Source of the DNA: Smittium mucronatum
Taxonomy: Eukaryota > Kickxellomycota > Harpellomycetes > Harpellales > Legeriomycetaceae
DNA length: 41,472 nucleotides
Direction of reading: 5' to 3'
Assembly (NCBI GenBank): GCA_001953115.1
Contig: LSSL01000095.1
Span: 1 to 41,472 of the forward strand
Shown: positions 19,594-32,982 of the stretch, one piece after another
Layout of the letters: every line of letters begins with the position of its first letter
How positions within the stretch are numbered: the stretch's first letter is position 1
Made by a program: the position numbers and the translations under genes
The notes under the pieces: model-generated
Told to the model about the DNA's origin: nothing
Seen by the model: only the letters and a program-made list of their open reading frames with translations
Database searches by the model: none

Positions 19594-20641
19594 TTAGTAT
19601 TATGCTGTTATTATGTGAATTATGTTTGATGTTTATGCAGATGCGTGTAATAATGATGTGTGGATTCTTTACAAAAGGCAAGCTAGCAGGAAATTACCTC
19701 CCCTCCTACCTTTATCCTAGAAATCCTAAAGCGACTAATAAATATCTATATAAATGAATGAAGAAGAATTGTTAGTGACTAATGCAGTTAAGCTTTTGGA
19801 TACATTAAACATCATTATTATTTTAACTTGTTTTTAACAGATCGAATATCCACATTAAAAAAAACAATTCGATGGTTACATTTATAAATTGTTTGGGATG
19901 GCGAATATCCTTTAGATATTCCAACTCCTCTCCTCTCCCCCAAATCTAACCCCTTAAAAAAATAAGGTCGAATGGTCCAAATACGAATCCTTCTTATTTT
20001 CTTATACAAAGATGAGGGGGAGGGATAAGTAAAGAAGGAGTATTAGTGTTCTGAATAGCGATCAAATTTGTAATAAATAAAGAGAAATCTCAAATTTAGT
20101 ATTTTGGAGTCTATAAATAAGTATATGATTTAAGATATATAAACAATGCATTTAATTGTTCACGATGAAATATTTTTTCCAATTAGGTAGATTAGGACCC
20201 ATTATTGTTATTTACAAATAAATGCAATCTCCACTTTAACTAGTTGGATTTTTGTCCAGTGGCTTAGCGGAGATGGAATATAACATGTATGTGGGGTTAA
20301 TTTGGGTGAATATTGTAAATAGCACTAAAATTTTGATAAACTACGTTTATGTTATTTAAAAAGTAGATATAAAAAAAGAACTAACCAGTAATGACAAAGA
20401 AAGCAGTCGGAAAAACTTATTTACAGATAGATTTATCTATTTTTGGCTCGGGAATGATGGGCGGAAATCTTATATAATTTGAAGGTGAAAATATTGAAAA
20501 AAATAAAACAAAAGTAAGAAATTTTGCAAAGATATTTTTTTAGCGGATGGGTGTATGTTTTTTTGGTGGTTTAAAATGTTTTTTTGTTTTTCCTTTTAAA
20601 CAGATACTAATATTTATATATATGTGCAACGCTCTATGTCC

Positions 20642-20649
20642 TGACGTCA
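20642..20649. promoter_or_regulatory. Palindromic CRE/ATF-type site TGACGTCA
   Basis: A perfect 8-bp match to the bZIP (ATF/CREB) consensus, about 1 kb upstream of the kinase start. An isolated match, so it may be chance. Confidence 0.2.
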
Positions 20650-21820
20650 TATGTAGGAATTATTCCAGCTTATAAACCTAATGGAGTAGTATGAATGCAT
20701 TTATTAAGTCGATCTCACTTTAATATTGCTCGCCCAGCAACAACAGTAACAAACTTATTCTAATATCCAAACCATAGAATTCAAATCTATACCATCTTTT
20801 TAATTACAGATATTAAATTATTGGTCTTTGAAATATTTTTTTCATTAAAAAATGAATATATTACAAAATATGAATGTTTCATAAAACATAAATAATTTTC
20901 CCTATCTACCACTCTGCGATCGGTTTTTATTATCCAATATAATCCACCTACCAATGGGATACGACCTCTTAGTAGAGAGTGATGTAAATTTAAACTTAGG
21001 AAATTTTTACTGTGTATAAAAAAAAAATCATCATTGTAATTTATTAATTACAAAGATCTTATTATTGATGTAAACCAAAAGTGGGGATGCCTGAGAATTT
21101 TAATCCTAATAATTCTCCACATTGCTTACTTTATTTATTTCCAATTAACTTCCCATCCCGCAAAACCAACTTTTATTCTTCTCTCCGCAATATAGACTAG
21201 TCCAATAAGATATATATCCCACTTGTATTTTCTTGGATATGAACAATATATGACCAATAGGCTTGGAATCTTTTAAAAATCATATATCCTGCTCACTTTT
21301 ATAGGTAATATATCGTTAGTTAATATCAAGTAAATCTCATAAGATACTCACCATCACTTTGCTTTACATTCCCTCGCTTATTATTGTTATTATTAATCTG
21401 ATATTTAATCTATGAACCTATATAATCGGACTCATTCAACATGAAGGAAGTGAAACATTTTTTATTAGTCATATAGATAATTTATACGTTCAATATTTAT
21501 TTCGAGGAGAGAAAATACTATTAACATTACAACACAATAAAATTAAAATATTTCAACTTAAGGATTTTAATATCCATAATTAATATTTAATAGCGAATAA
21601 TCTTTATAGGGCATGAAAATAAAAAAAACTCGTACAAATAGCATTCATTTTCATTTAATGCAATTAAAAATCTATTGAAAACCGTAGTATAAAAGTAGCA
21701 AGTATTTTTTTATGCCGGTAAAAAAAACCACATGCCCCCTTCCAACCCTTTTAAAAGGATTCATTCCCTTTTCCGCTTTGGATTTCAATTATCATCCATC
21801 TTTATTTTACTAGATTATTC

Positions 21821-21846
21821 TATATATATATATATATATATATATA
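21821..21846. repeat. (TA)13 microsatellite
   Basis: 26 bp of uninterrupted TA dinucleotides. Confidence 0.9.
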
Positions 21847-22918
21847 CCATTTAATACTAGTGGGGGTTTTACTAAAGTATCTTAAACTTTCAAATAATGT
21901 TTTTTTGCATAAAATCACTATTAAATCTTTTATTTGAGCAAAAAAATACTGTAATTTAAAAAAATACTATGAATTATACCGTGCATTACCCCAGAAATGG
22001 CTATCTGCAAAAAAAATATTACTCAGTCTATGCATCGATAACCTTGATATAAAAAACGCTATAATTTTAACGATTCTAAATCTATTTGTGTAATAATGAA
22101 AAAGCTGTTTTTTAACAAAGAAAAAAGACGTAGAAAAATTCTTAGCTTATAAAAGCAACTCCATGAACCATGGATTTAATATAGAAAAGTCTAATTATTT
22201 ACTTTTTTTTTCGACAATCGCTTTAAATTGATTCTAAAATTAAAGCGCTGCTTTTACTTTTTTTAACGTGTATATGAACACGTTATCATAAGAGTTTTAG
22301 AACTTTAAAAGAATTAAATTTATAAAAATCCTATTTTTTATAAAAAAATAAAAGAAATTATGATTAAATTAATTCCGAAACAAGAACTAATACCTGGCCA
22401 GCCTCAATTTGATTTATTATTCGGTTAACAGGTAACTTCAGAATATTACCTAAGAACAATATAAACTTTAAAAATACTTATGCGTCGAAAAGAACTAAAT
22501 AGGCGATGGTGGATATAAATACAATGTTAATATATGTTATTTAAATAGTTTGATATTTGGTGACTTTCGTTAAACAAATATTAGTGATGATTTGATAAAC
22601 TAAGTTATATTATTAAATAATACATTGATATACAGTTTTCAAAGAAATGATTAGTTAGAATAAATACTCTGTTTACAAGCCGAGCCATAAATATAAATAT
22701 TTTTGGAGTGTGGAAAATATAATTACTATTAAATCAAGCTAAGCTGATCGATAATTCTAGAATCTGTATCATAAGCCTTCCATAAGTGGTACTTTGAAGA
22801 GACCTACCAAAAAAGTAATTTAATAATTTAAACATTTAGGACATTCCAAAATTTTGAAAAAAAATTGGAATATCACCGCCTGAAATTATATTGTTGGTTT
22901 TTAAATACTATAAAATGT

Positions 22919-23187
22919 ATATTATAGGGGTTTTCACAGCAAATAGGCCCTTTTTTTAGACCTTCGAAGCTATTTTTTTGATATCCGTCAAAAACTTTAT
23001 TATTGGATTAAATAGTTTATTATACCAATAAAAATTCAAAAATTTAAAAACACCTATGAAAAATTAAATTTTAACCAATGATTGCATATTTTAATATTCA
23101 TAATAGAAAACCACTTATTGGTTATAAGAATGACACCACAAGCCCAAAAAAAAAAGGTCTATTGGAATGAAACCCCCTATAATATTT
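22919..23187. mobile_element. Candidate MITE with imperfect terminal inverted repeats
   Basis: The left end reads ATATTATAGGGGTTTTCA, then C-AGCAAATAGGCC and T7. The reverse complement of the right end reads ATATTATAGGGGGTTTCA, then TTCCAATAGACC and T10. The inverted repeats are about 30 bp, and each is followed inward by a poly-T run. Total length is about 270 bp with no coding capacity. The palindromic TATAAT outside GGGG makes a TA target duplication possible but not provable. Only one copy was recognised in the window. Confidence 0.55.
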
Positions 23188-26100
23188 ATTTCTAGAGCTA
23201 CCAAAATTTTAAAAGTAACCAATAGAATCCAATAATGTTTTAATTACCGCCTGATTCTCAAAAATTCGCAAATCTCGAGGGTAAATTTGGCAGTTAAAAT
23301 GAAAAATTAACGATGGAAAAAAATTTCTGCCTGTATTTATTTAATTTTTTAAAAATCCAACTAATTTTATAGACTATAATCACTAAAGATATAAAAAATA
23401 TTATCCATCTTTAATAAAAAAATAATAATCACAATTATTTATTATTTTATTATAACTTGACATTATTTTACCAATTTATTATCATTTTTCTATACAAAAT
23501 AGCTTAATTTACCGCACTATATTTGCAATATTAATGAATTAATATCGATTTTTTTATATATCAGCTAAGAAAATTTCAAAAATTATTAGTTATTTTTTTT
23601 GGATTTTGTTTATGTCAAATAGAATGATTTTTCAAAAGTTTAAGTGTACTTTAATTTTGATTAATAGCAAAATTTGATCTTTGTATAATCTAAAATGCTC
23701 ATAATATTTATCTATAGAACAAAAAATAAAAATAAGTAGGGTTTGGGGGGGGGGGGTTAATAGTCAAAAAAATAAGGGTATTTATGATAAAAAATATGAA
23801 AAAAAGGTTTTAAAAATCAATTTTTTAAAGAAATCTTTTCTATGATTCAGTTTTGTGTATTCTAGTAATCAAAATTATTCATACATTTAGAAAAAATTTA
23901 ATTCAAGTGGATTTGTTTTAGAAATATATTATACTATTATATTAGAAATCATTAGAAATATTTTATTTATTGCAATTAATACAGATCTTTGAATTTTTTT
24001 AAATTATATAATTAGACCCTCATAAAAATTTTTAACTTATTTAAATTTTCATCTTACCTTCAAAAATTAGAAACAACTAATCAAAAAATATCAAAAACAA
24101 ATTACTCGAAACTATTGCACCTTAAAGATTAATAAGAATGGTATTGAGAGTTAATCCCGATGTTTTTTTGATTTAAACTTTAAGACCAATAAAACAAGGT
24201 AAGAGAGTTTAAAAAAAGATTTCTTTTTTTTATTAATAAAATGCTGAATTTTTATATTTTTAAAAGAATCCATAAATTATTTTTTTGAGCATTAAAGCAG
24301 AAAATCTTTTAAAGAATAATTAAATTGATTTTTTAAGATGGTCTAAAAATTATATCATATCATTCATTGCACAAAATTTACCTATGGTCAGCAAAATGCC
24401 TGCCCATTTTACATAATATTTCTAATTTATACATCGATATTATTATTAAGAACTACTTATAGGTAATATTCCTAGTTTTATTTTAAAAAAATTTATATAA
24501 TAAAAATTGAATTTGAAGTGTTTTTATTTGCTGATTACAGTGAAATTTTAAAAAAATGATCTGTTTTCTATACAGTTTGGCTTTATACTTGAGAAATGAT
24601 AATAAAATCATAAAATTACAATTTTTAGGTATTTAAATATTCGCAGAGAGCTATTTTTTACAAATAATAATAATAAAAGACTGAATTATATGCATATTTA
24701 AGGCGCATTATTAATGGAAAATCAATAAACTCCGTAAAAAAAATATTCACTGATCTTTTTAAATTTTCACAAAAATATAATTTAATAGATGCATAGGAAA
24801 AAGATCGGATTTTAATCGTACTGTATTATTACTGATGTCTTGATGATGGCATCATTTTTCAGAATAAGCGAGTCTATCATCAAAAAAAATAAAAACAGTT
24901 GATGTGACTGATAATACTATTTTTCAAACCCAGACTGAGATTCTAAGCGTATAGGATAAATGAAAAAATCTCTTTTCACTCAATATATATTTATACTATT
25001 AGAATATTTTACATGAATCTTTTAAAAAAAATTCCCTCTTATAAAAAATAATTAATATGCGGATAAAAATCCAAATAGAATAAAAATACCCAAAAAAAGC
25101 TCTATTTTTCCTTTTTGTGGGTCGTAAAACGCTGGAAAAATTCAGCTTCATGAAAATTAATTCTTTATTAATCATCGAAAAAGATTAAAAATTTTAAACT
25201 TTAAACTAGCACATATTTTTCAGATTTTTGGAAAAAAGGACCTCCAAATAATAATAAGTTTTTTAATTATTTGCTTAATAGTAATTAAAAGACTTATTCA
25301 ATTAAAAAACTTTAAATAAGAATGAGAATTAATCCGTAACTGTTGCATCGCGATAAAATATATATAATTTTAACCTAATTTTAGGTTTATAGAAATAGTA
25401 AATAGTAAAACAAATTTAACTAAAATGCTGATTATTCTAATAATTGGTGGTTACAAGAAATTTTCTTCTCTCAACAGACGAATTATATATTGGAAAAAAC
25501 ATTGAAAATCTTTAAGTAACATTCTTGTTGTAGACACTTATCCTGATTCAGATTTTCAGACAGGAAGATTTAATTATTGATATATTGCTGTCCTATATCA
25601 TATTTTAAGGATTATGTTAATCATATTGTAAAATTTAGATAAATGAAGGGGAGAATAAAAAGCTCAAGTTGGTAAATTTAACTTGCCAGAAATGATAATT
25701 TTCCTCCATATATATATCTTCGGTATTCAATACATATTTCAAATATGAAAAATAGGAATAACTTGGAACTATTTTAATCGAAACACTACAGTTATAATAT
25801 AAAATACTATTAATTCACCAAAATATTAAATAAAACTCATAGCAGCTGTAGAGATTTGAAGTTATCATAAATTTCAGCAATAAGTCATTTTTTTGAATAA
25901 TTTTTGAATATTTCTAAATAAAATTTAGCTTCGCGGAGCAATATATGACGTGAAAAAGTCAAGATAATAGAAGAATTAAATGTAAATTATAACAAAAATA
26001 ATTTTTAATATAGAAATATTTTATATATTGAGTTATACAAGTCAAAAATTTTAGCAAAGATTTTTTTCATCAAATGAAAGCTATTCAGATCAACAGAGTA

Positions 26101-29100
26101 TATTTTCGGGAAAATATTAACATACCATAATTAATTTTTTATACTAAAAAAATACAATAAACGTCTTACAAAATATAAAAGCAATAATTTTTAATTAATT
26201 ATATATACAGTCTATTTTAACAGTTTTAGAACCCAATAATTATGAATTATCTAATACCATTTTTTTTAAACGCGAAAATTATATTGATTTTTCTTTTACA
26301 AAAGTATTTATAATTACTTTTTGGCGCTTGGGAGTTTATTTTTTATGATGAGATATTTTTATAATGGTTCATATTGGTGATATATTACTAAATGTAATCC
26401 CAGAAAAAAAATCATTGTGTTATGAAATTTTCAGTAGAAATTTCAATAAATAGAATTATTTAAAAAATTCACTTTTTTATATAAATAATTTTTAATATTT
26501 TAGTTATAAATTAATTTTATTTATTTAATATTCCTCCATAATATCTTTGAATATTTTAAGATATAATTATTTGATATCCATTCAAAAATAAATTAAATAT
26601 ATTAGAGAAATTTATTGAGTTTTTTTGTATTCTCCTAAAATATATTATTGAAAATAATTTTATATGTAAAAAAATTCTAATAAATATATCTCACTTTGAT
26701 TAATATAATTATAGCAAGAGAAAAAATCATTATTATCCTTATAAAGCCCAATTTTATCGGAATAATATTATTAAAAAAAAAAACTGTTTTGATATTTGAT
26801 TTGCATAAGTAAACTGGAAAAAAAATATTTAAACTATATTAACTACCACATCTATATTTTAACTATATTTTATCCGCCTTTAAATTCGTTATAAGTTTCG
26901 GATTAAACTAGCTATCTTTATTTGATAAAAACAAGTCATCGATATTTTATGACAGATTTTTATAAAAAACTGAACATTAGCATAATTTTAAGTAAATTTT
27001 TTTTGAAAATTAATCAAAATATAATATAAATTAAGATTTTCTCTAAATGAATTTTTTTAAATATTTTAATAAATTTAATATTTTATTTATTTATTCATTT
27101 ATTTACTTAACGCGAATACAATAACTGAATATTTTATTCAATAGAAAGTAAATTAAAAATTATGGGCACAAAAACTGGACTAGTTAAAATAATAGGGGAT
27201 TTTATTCCTCTAATTTATTAATTTATTAATTTTATCTAAAGATTCTACAGTGTTAAAGTATGAATTTGAATTTAAAGGTTTTAAATTAAAAACAACAGAT
27301 TTAAATTCAAATATAAATCCCACGATATTAACAGGTTTTATTCAATAAGCGTGTAAATCATTTTTATAAATAGTATTTGTAATCTTATAATTTTTAAAGC
27401 TTGAATAGGCTGATAATTGAAATAGAGATATTAAAAAGTTAATCTAAAAATTTAATGTATTTGAAAGTATCCTATTTGAAGCATCGCGGAAGATGTATAT
27501 AAATTTTAAATTTTTGAAAAAAATTTTTTTTTTAAAAATTTCAAATTTCAATTTTTTTTTCACTTTATTATGGAATATCTATTTTATTATCCAGTACATA
27601 AATTTAGTTTGCCAGTATTTTTAAAACAAGATAAAAAAAATTAAATTGTTAAGAATTCAAAAAATGATTTTTATAAAAATTTAAATTTAAAATTTTTTGA
27701 AATTAATTTTTCCAACATCTTTTCTCCATAATAATAACAATAACACGATAAACAAAATTTTGAGTTTTTCAAAATGAATTTTTCCATAAATTACTTTATT
27801 TCATATGAAAAAATTACTAAACAAGGATAATAAAGGAAATTATGTGATTTAAAAATCAAATTTCAAAAAAATCACATGAAAATACGTGTATTTTAACCTT
27901 TTAAGATTGTTTTATTCTCATTTATATTTTAAAACACACTTTTATAGCCCTTTTAAAACCAAAAACATCCCTTAGTCATTATTAAAACTTTTATTTTTTA
28001 AATCAAAAATTTAATAATTTTGAATATTTCCACTGCCACTCATTAATTTCTAATATTCACTTTATTTTAATTTAATGTTAGTTTAAAATGGGCTGATTTA
28101 AAATAAAGAATAGATGATTTATACAATCTATAGCTAACAAAGATATCTACAATCAAAAATATTTTACACGACTATTCATTAATAATTGCAGAAATATTTT
28201 TTCAAAAAATGAATTTTCTCAAATATAAACGATTGGTAAAAAATAAGAGTAGTTTTGAATTGAGGTTACATTTATTTTTTTAAATCTTCATTAAAAGTTA
28301 CTCCTAAGTTATTTTTTTATTACTTATTAATTTAAATAACACATTTTAAGCAAAAAAAATAAGATAATGTTATCCATTTTTTCAAATTAGAAAAGTAAAA
28401 TTATAAGATTTTATAATTTTTTAGCTACATTATATTCAATTTTAGAGATAAATATAAATTTTTCAACACAAAAAAAATTTAAACTGTGCATATCATTCAT
28501 AACTGTAAATTTAAGAAACAAAAAATATAGTCATTTAGTAATTTTTTTTAGAGAAATTATGATGACAAATATGAAAAAAAATATTGGCTTAGTATATGGT
28601 TGTGAAAGAGGTTTATCCAAAGAGAATATGACTTTGATTTTACTTATTAAGCGTTTCCTGAATTTGGAAAATAACTTTATTTTATATTTTATCCAAAATA
28701 AATTATTGACTATCAATTTTTTAGCCTATTCTATTATATAGAAATGCAATTTTATAGATATTTAAAACAAAGATTTTGAGAAAGCTTCACCATATTAATT
28801 TAAAATAAATTAACCTAATCAAACAAAAAAATCATTAAAAGTGCTATTATCTGTTAGAGATAAGTCCCTAAATATTATTTACAAAAACTATTATCTAAAT
28901 AATAATATTAGCAAATTGAAAAAACATCATTATTTAATTTTAAACCATAACCAACCAAGTTAGAGAAATTATTAAAGAGCATCAAATTCATTTAATTTAA
29001 AAATAGAAAATTTTCTATCCTTTTTTTTTTGTGTCACTGAATTTTATTGTAAGAGAACGCCATTAAAAACTCTACTAAAAAAATATGATGAAATGAAAAA

Positions 29101-29115
29101 TACGTATAGAAAAGA
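23188..29115. other. Gene-poor AT-rich stretch
   Basis: About 5.9 kb of very AT-rich sequence, dense in stops on all frames. No gene, RNA gene or recognisable transposon domain was seen. It contains a G12 run at 23745 and many A/T homopolymers. Confidence 0.5.
23745..23756. repeat. G12 homopolymer
   Basis: Twelve consecutive G in an otherwise strongly AT-rich region. Confidence 0.9.
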
Positions 29116-29652
29116 CTATTATCCTAACTACAATAAGCTCCCCTGCTGAACTATCGGCTGCGTAGTTACAGGAAAAGGGTGCAATATACCAACCGAAAGG
29201 CTCATCATCTGGATTTTTTTCAAGTAGGTGTATGACTTAGTCTCTAAAGGTTATGGATTAAGCTTTTTGTAAATGATCAATGGCTCATTGAAGCTTTTGA
29301 CTTCCTATTAAGAGCCTACTTCTAACAGGATTAACAAAATTAGGCTTCTAACCAAACGTGGGTTTGATCTACATGGCTTTCCTACGAATAGCTGTTAGAT
29401 GCCTAGACCCTTCTGACTGTCGAATGCTAGAATTTTGCATTATAATATGTCTCAGATAAGCTTAACTATTGGTTCCTCCTGTTTAGAGATGGTTCTCCTC
29501 TGGAATCACTGTCCTTCGAATAACTGTGCGTTGTCTAAACTATTCCCAACCAAGAACGGTACAATGCTGAATTAAATTTTAGTCTAATGTAATTCGAAAA
29601 GTACACTATTAAGACTCTAAACCACAGCAAGATATTTCACTCTGCGGGAACT
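29116..29652. repeat. Dispersed diverged repeat, copy 2
   Basis: Same orientation as the copy at 6784-7312 and alignable along its whole length. Distinctly richer in G/C than its surroundings. Its minus-strand translation (VPFLVGNSLDNAQLFEGQ, stop, FQRRTISKQEEPIV...) parallels that of copy 1 (VQLVVDNNVGGAKISESQ, then RSQKSNISK) but is interrupted by several stops. Probably a decayed fragment of an unidentified mobile element. Confidence 0.7.
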
Positions 29653-29812
29653 AGCCCTTTCTATTTAAGAATTAATATAAAGGAGATTTTTTATTGGTGA
29701 TTTACATCTTTACGTAAAAAAAATTTTCGATTGTTTCTCTTATTGATTTGAATATAAAAAAATTTGGGATAATTTTTTTTTTTAATTGAACATAGTTAAG
29801 GTTATAGCTATT

Positions 29813-29884
29813 ATAAAATAAAATAAAAATAAAATAAAATAAAATAAAATAATTATAATTATAATTAATAATTAATAATTAAAA
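29813..29884. repeat. AAAAT/AATTAT microsatellite
   Basis: Several AAAAT pentamers followed by AATTAT and AATTAATAATT units, a compound low-complexity repeat of about 72 bp. Confidence 0.85.
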
Positions 29885-30481
29885 TTCTTTATGTGAACAG
29901 GTTATTAAAAATTAATCAATTTATTTATTATTTTATTAAATTAAATCACTTAAAATTATATAATATTGAATAAATAATTAAAAAATCTAGGATTTATAAA
30001 GATTAATGTACTAAAAATGTGAGAGAAATAGCGATTATGTCAGAAAATTTTTAAATTTTGTTTATTTAATCATTTTTTGAAAGAATTTTTTTGGAAATTT
30101 ATTTAAAATAATGGAGAAGAAATTTATGGAAATTATCAACATTATTATAGCTTAATAGGAATAAAATGTTTTATTATACATTATGAGAGATTATTTGATA
30201 AAGCAAACACTTTATTTATGCCAGTTTTACATTTCCTTCATAGGAAAAAATAAATCAAATAATAATGAATTTGGTTAAATATAGTTAAAATTTTTAATAT
30301 ATGATCAATAAAATATAAACGAAATAAAGCGAAAAATAATGCAATGAAAGTAAATTTTTTTTTTACCAAATAATTTCCAATATATCTAAAGAGAAAAATA
30401 TCACCTCATTATCATTTAAATAATTTTTTTTAGCTCTATCGTTTTTTTCATTGAATGGAAATTAATTATAAGCTTTCTTAA

Positions 30482-30494
30482 CCCCCCCCCCCCC
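30482..30494. repeat. C13 homopolymer
   Basis: Thirteen consecutive C within AT-rich noncoding sequence. Confidence 0.9.
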
Positions 30495-30980
30495 GCTTTT
30501 TAAAAGGATTTAAATTGATTCAACGTGAGTATTATAGAAAAGTACCTGGATTTAAATAAAAAAGCAAAAAAAATTACATCGTTTTATCGAATAATTTTAA
30601 AATTTAGTATTTTTTTTCAGGTTAAATTTTGCGGGTTCTAATTGATAGTTTTAAATAATAGCAGGATTGATTATATAACTTTTTCACGTTTTTATGGAAT
30701 CCGTTCAAAAAATATCAGGTAATACCATTCAGAAACCATCTTCTATTTTAATTAAAAATTTGTGCAAATTAAAAATACACTCCCACCTCCTCCAAAAAAA
30801 TATATAAGCTTCTTTATCATATAGTATTATTTAATTTCTCTCATTATATTCCATAAAATAAAAAAAAATAAGAGTTTTGGAAATTTTTAAATTTCTGACA
30901 AGCTTTAAGATCAGAAATTAAAAATTGTCGTATAGAAGGTGTTTTTTGAGTAATTAGAAATTTAAAAAAAAAACTTTTTA

Positions 30981-31044
30981 TTCTTTATTTAAGTTCGGAA
31001 CAAAAATTATTATTCTTTATTTAAGTTCTTAACAAAAATTATTA
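30981..31044. repeat. Tandem duplication of a 32-bp unit
   Basis: Two adjacent 32-bp units (starting TTCTTTATTTAAGTTC) differ only at two neighbouring bases (GG against TT). The second copy is therefore recent. Confidence 0.85.
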
Positions 31045-32182
31045 TGGAAAATTAATATATATTTGATGAAAATTTTCATTAAAAATAACTATATTGAATT
31101 TCTTATAACTATTACATAAATTAGTATAATTATACCAAGTTAAGCTATTATTTCCTTTTAAAACTTATATATTAACTTTTTTCATTTAATTTTTACTCAT
31201 CTTCTAAAAAAATCTAATTAATATATCGATCTTTCAAGTTTTATTCAATTTTATATAATTAGAAGTTGTAAATTAGTGATATCAGCAATATATATTTTCT
31301 TATTTGCGCTTATTTATTATATTTTGAAATTTATTTTTTATTTGAAATAAATGTTAGTATTAAGGTCTAAGAAAGTAGGCATCTCATAGCAAAATTTTAT
31401 TTAAGATGAATTAATTCTTCAAATTATAAAAAAGTCCCACAAATTTCTCATTTTTTTTTTTTTTACTTATATAGAAAAAAATCGGATTCGAACTTATTAA
31501 ATAGGCTCAATTTTTTCACAATTTCTACAAAAAAATCCATAATTATGAAAATGAAATATCTGATTTGTCTGCCATAAAAAATAAAATTTATATGGGGGGT
31601 TTTTTACGCTAAAATTTTAATTTTTAAGATGCTTTGAGATAGTTTTCTAAGAAAAATGATAGTGTTTTTTCAAAAAAAATAAGATTTTTACGCCGTTGGA
31701 GTGGGGATAAATTAAATAAAAATTATCCAATTATTGATTATTTTGACTAAATTTTATTGGATTCTTGATCCAAATAAAAAAAAATCTTATGAAGTATATT
31801 AGAATAGAAATTCACTTTTGTGCAAATAAATTTTATTAAAACCAAATTTGAAAGTTGCAGATTTTTAATTACTTTTTCGAGCCTCTAGACTTATTTTTAT
31901 TTTGAGTCTCTATATTTTTAAGTCTATTCCAAAAAAAATTAATACCATATAACTAAAAATACTTAAAATTTCACAAATACAATAATTATTATATGATATA
32001 TACTATTATATCCGTTATTATAAATGAAAAAAATAAGAAAAACCAATAATTAATCAGTTTATTTTTTAATCGGATAGTGTAATGAACCAATAGGCTCAGT
32101 ACATATATTGAATATTTCATCCAATAGAGAAAGACTCCCATAAGAACAATTGACTTTTAGAAAATAGAAAATGATATAAATA

Positions 32183-32218
32183 GGGAAGCTTAGCCATTCT
32201 AAAATGGCTAAGCTTTTC
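32183..32218. repeat. Long perfect hairpin
   Basis: AAGCTTAGCCATT (32186-32198), loop CTAA, then AATGGCTAAGCTT (32203-32215): 13 perfect base pairs. In RNA of the plus strand, two G-U pairs and one G-C pair would extend it to 16. It stands out in otherwise simple AT-rich DNA. Confidence 0.8.
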
Positions 32219-32335
32219 AATTTTTCTCCTTTTCTATCCTTTATATTTTTAGCTGGTATATCCGTTTATCTTATATATTAAAAATTATCCCATTAAACTT
32301 GATCCTTGCAGATAGCAATAAATTTCCAATCCTGA

Positions 32336-32346
32336 CCCCCCCCCCC
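32336..32346. repeat. C11 homopolymer followed by poly-T
   Basis: Eleven C followed directly by a run of T. Confidence 0.9.
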
Positions 32347-32964
32347 TTTTTTTTTCCTTTCTCTGTTTAATAGTATTTTGGATATCAAATCAAGTTTCCC
32401 AGAATATTAGGCATATTATATAAATGAAAGCAAAACTTTTCTTTTTGTAAAATTTTAAGCGAAGAGAGCAGATATTTGTAACTTCAAAATTCTCTTTTTA
32501 GCAGACTAAGGATCTTTATTTCTGATATGAAAAAGAAATATTACAGATTTATTTTACAAAAAGGGCTCATCGTGACAAAAAAAAAAAAAACTTAAGTTTA
32601 CAACAAATAAAAATAAATAAAAAATAAAAAATATTTTATTGAATAGTATAAAAAAATATATTTTTTTTAAAGGGAACTTAATACTAATATTCAAATACTA
32701 GAAAAAACTAAAGTGAAAATAAAATAGAAGGAAAAAATAATCAAATTTCATCCCACTCCCAACTGTCTTTCTAATGGTTCCGTACCCACTGGGCATTGGT
32801 TTAAGGTAAAAAAATAAATTATGTATTAAAAAGGCTAAAGAAAGGATTAGATTATTGATTTATTCAAGAAAAAAATCCCGGATACCAGGTCATAAACCCT
32901 ATGGAACTCAAGTTTTTTTGTATAAAGGTTAGTTTGATTTTTTCTTTGAATTAAAGCACTAGTT

Positions 32965-32982
32965 TCCAGCATCTGTGCTGGA
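32965..32982. repeat. Short perfect hairpin
   Basis: TCCAGCA, loop TCTG, TGCTGGA: seven base pairs, relatively GC-rich. No flanking terminator-like feature is evident. Confidence 0.6.

Larger units (their letters stand above)
19594..22917. other. Kinase upstream region and start of a gene-poor AT-rich stretch
   Basis: No convincing gene. The first 500 bp contain pyrimidine-rich tracts (19692-19713, 19921-19942) and probably hold the kinase promoter. Around 20640-21400 the base composition is less extreme, with a palindromic TGACGTCA and CCAAT motifs, but no reading frame or RNA gene follows that I can recognise. The remainder is A/T-rich and featureless apart from a TA repeat. Confidence 0.45.

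Noticed and set aside
28531..28741. Two overlapping ~60-codon frames on opposite strands
   Set aside because: Mirror-image openness of a short AT-rich segment; no protein-like features.
31478..31498. Possible tRNA T-arm (GTTCGAATCC on the minus strand)
   Set aside because: The flanking bases do not form the T stem or an acceptor stem, and no anticodon arm fits upstream.
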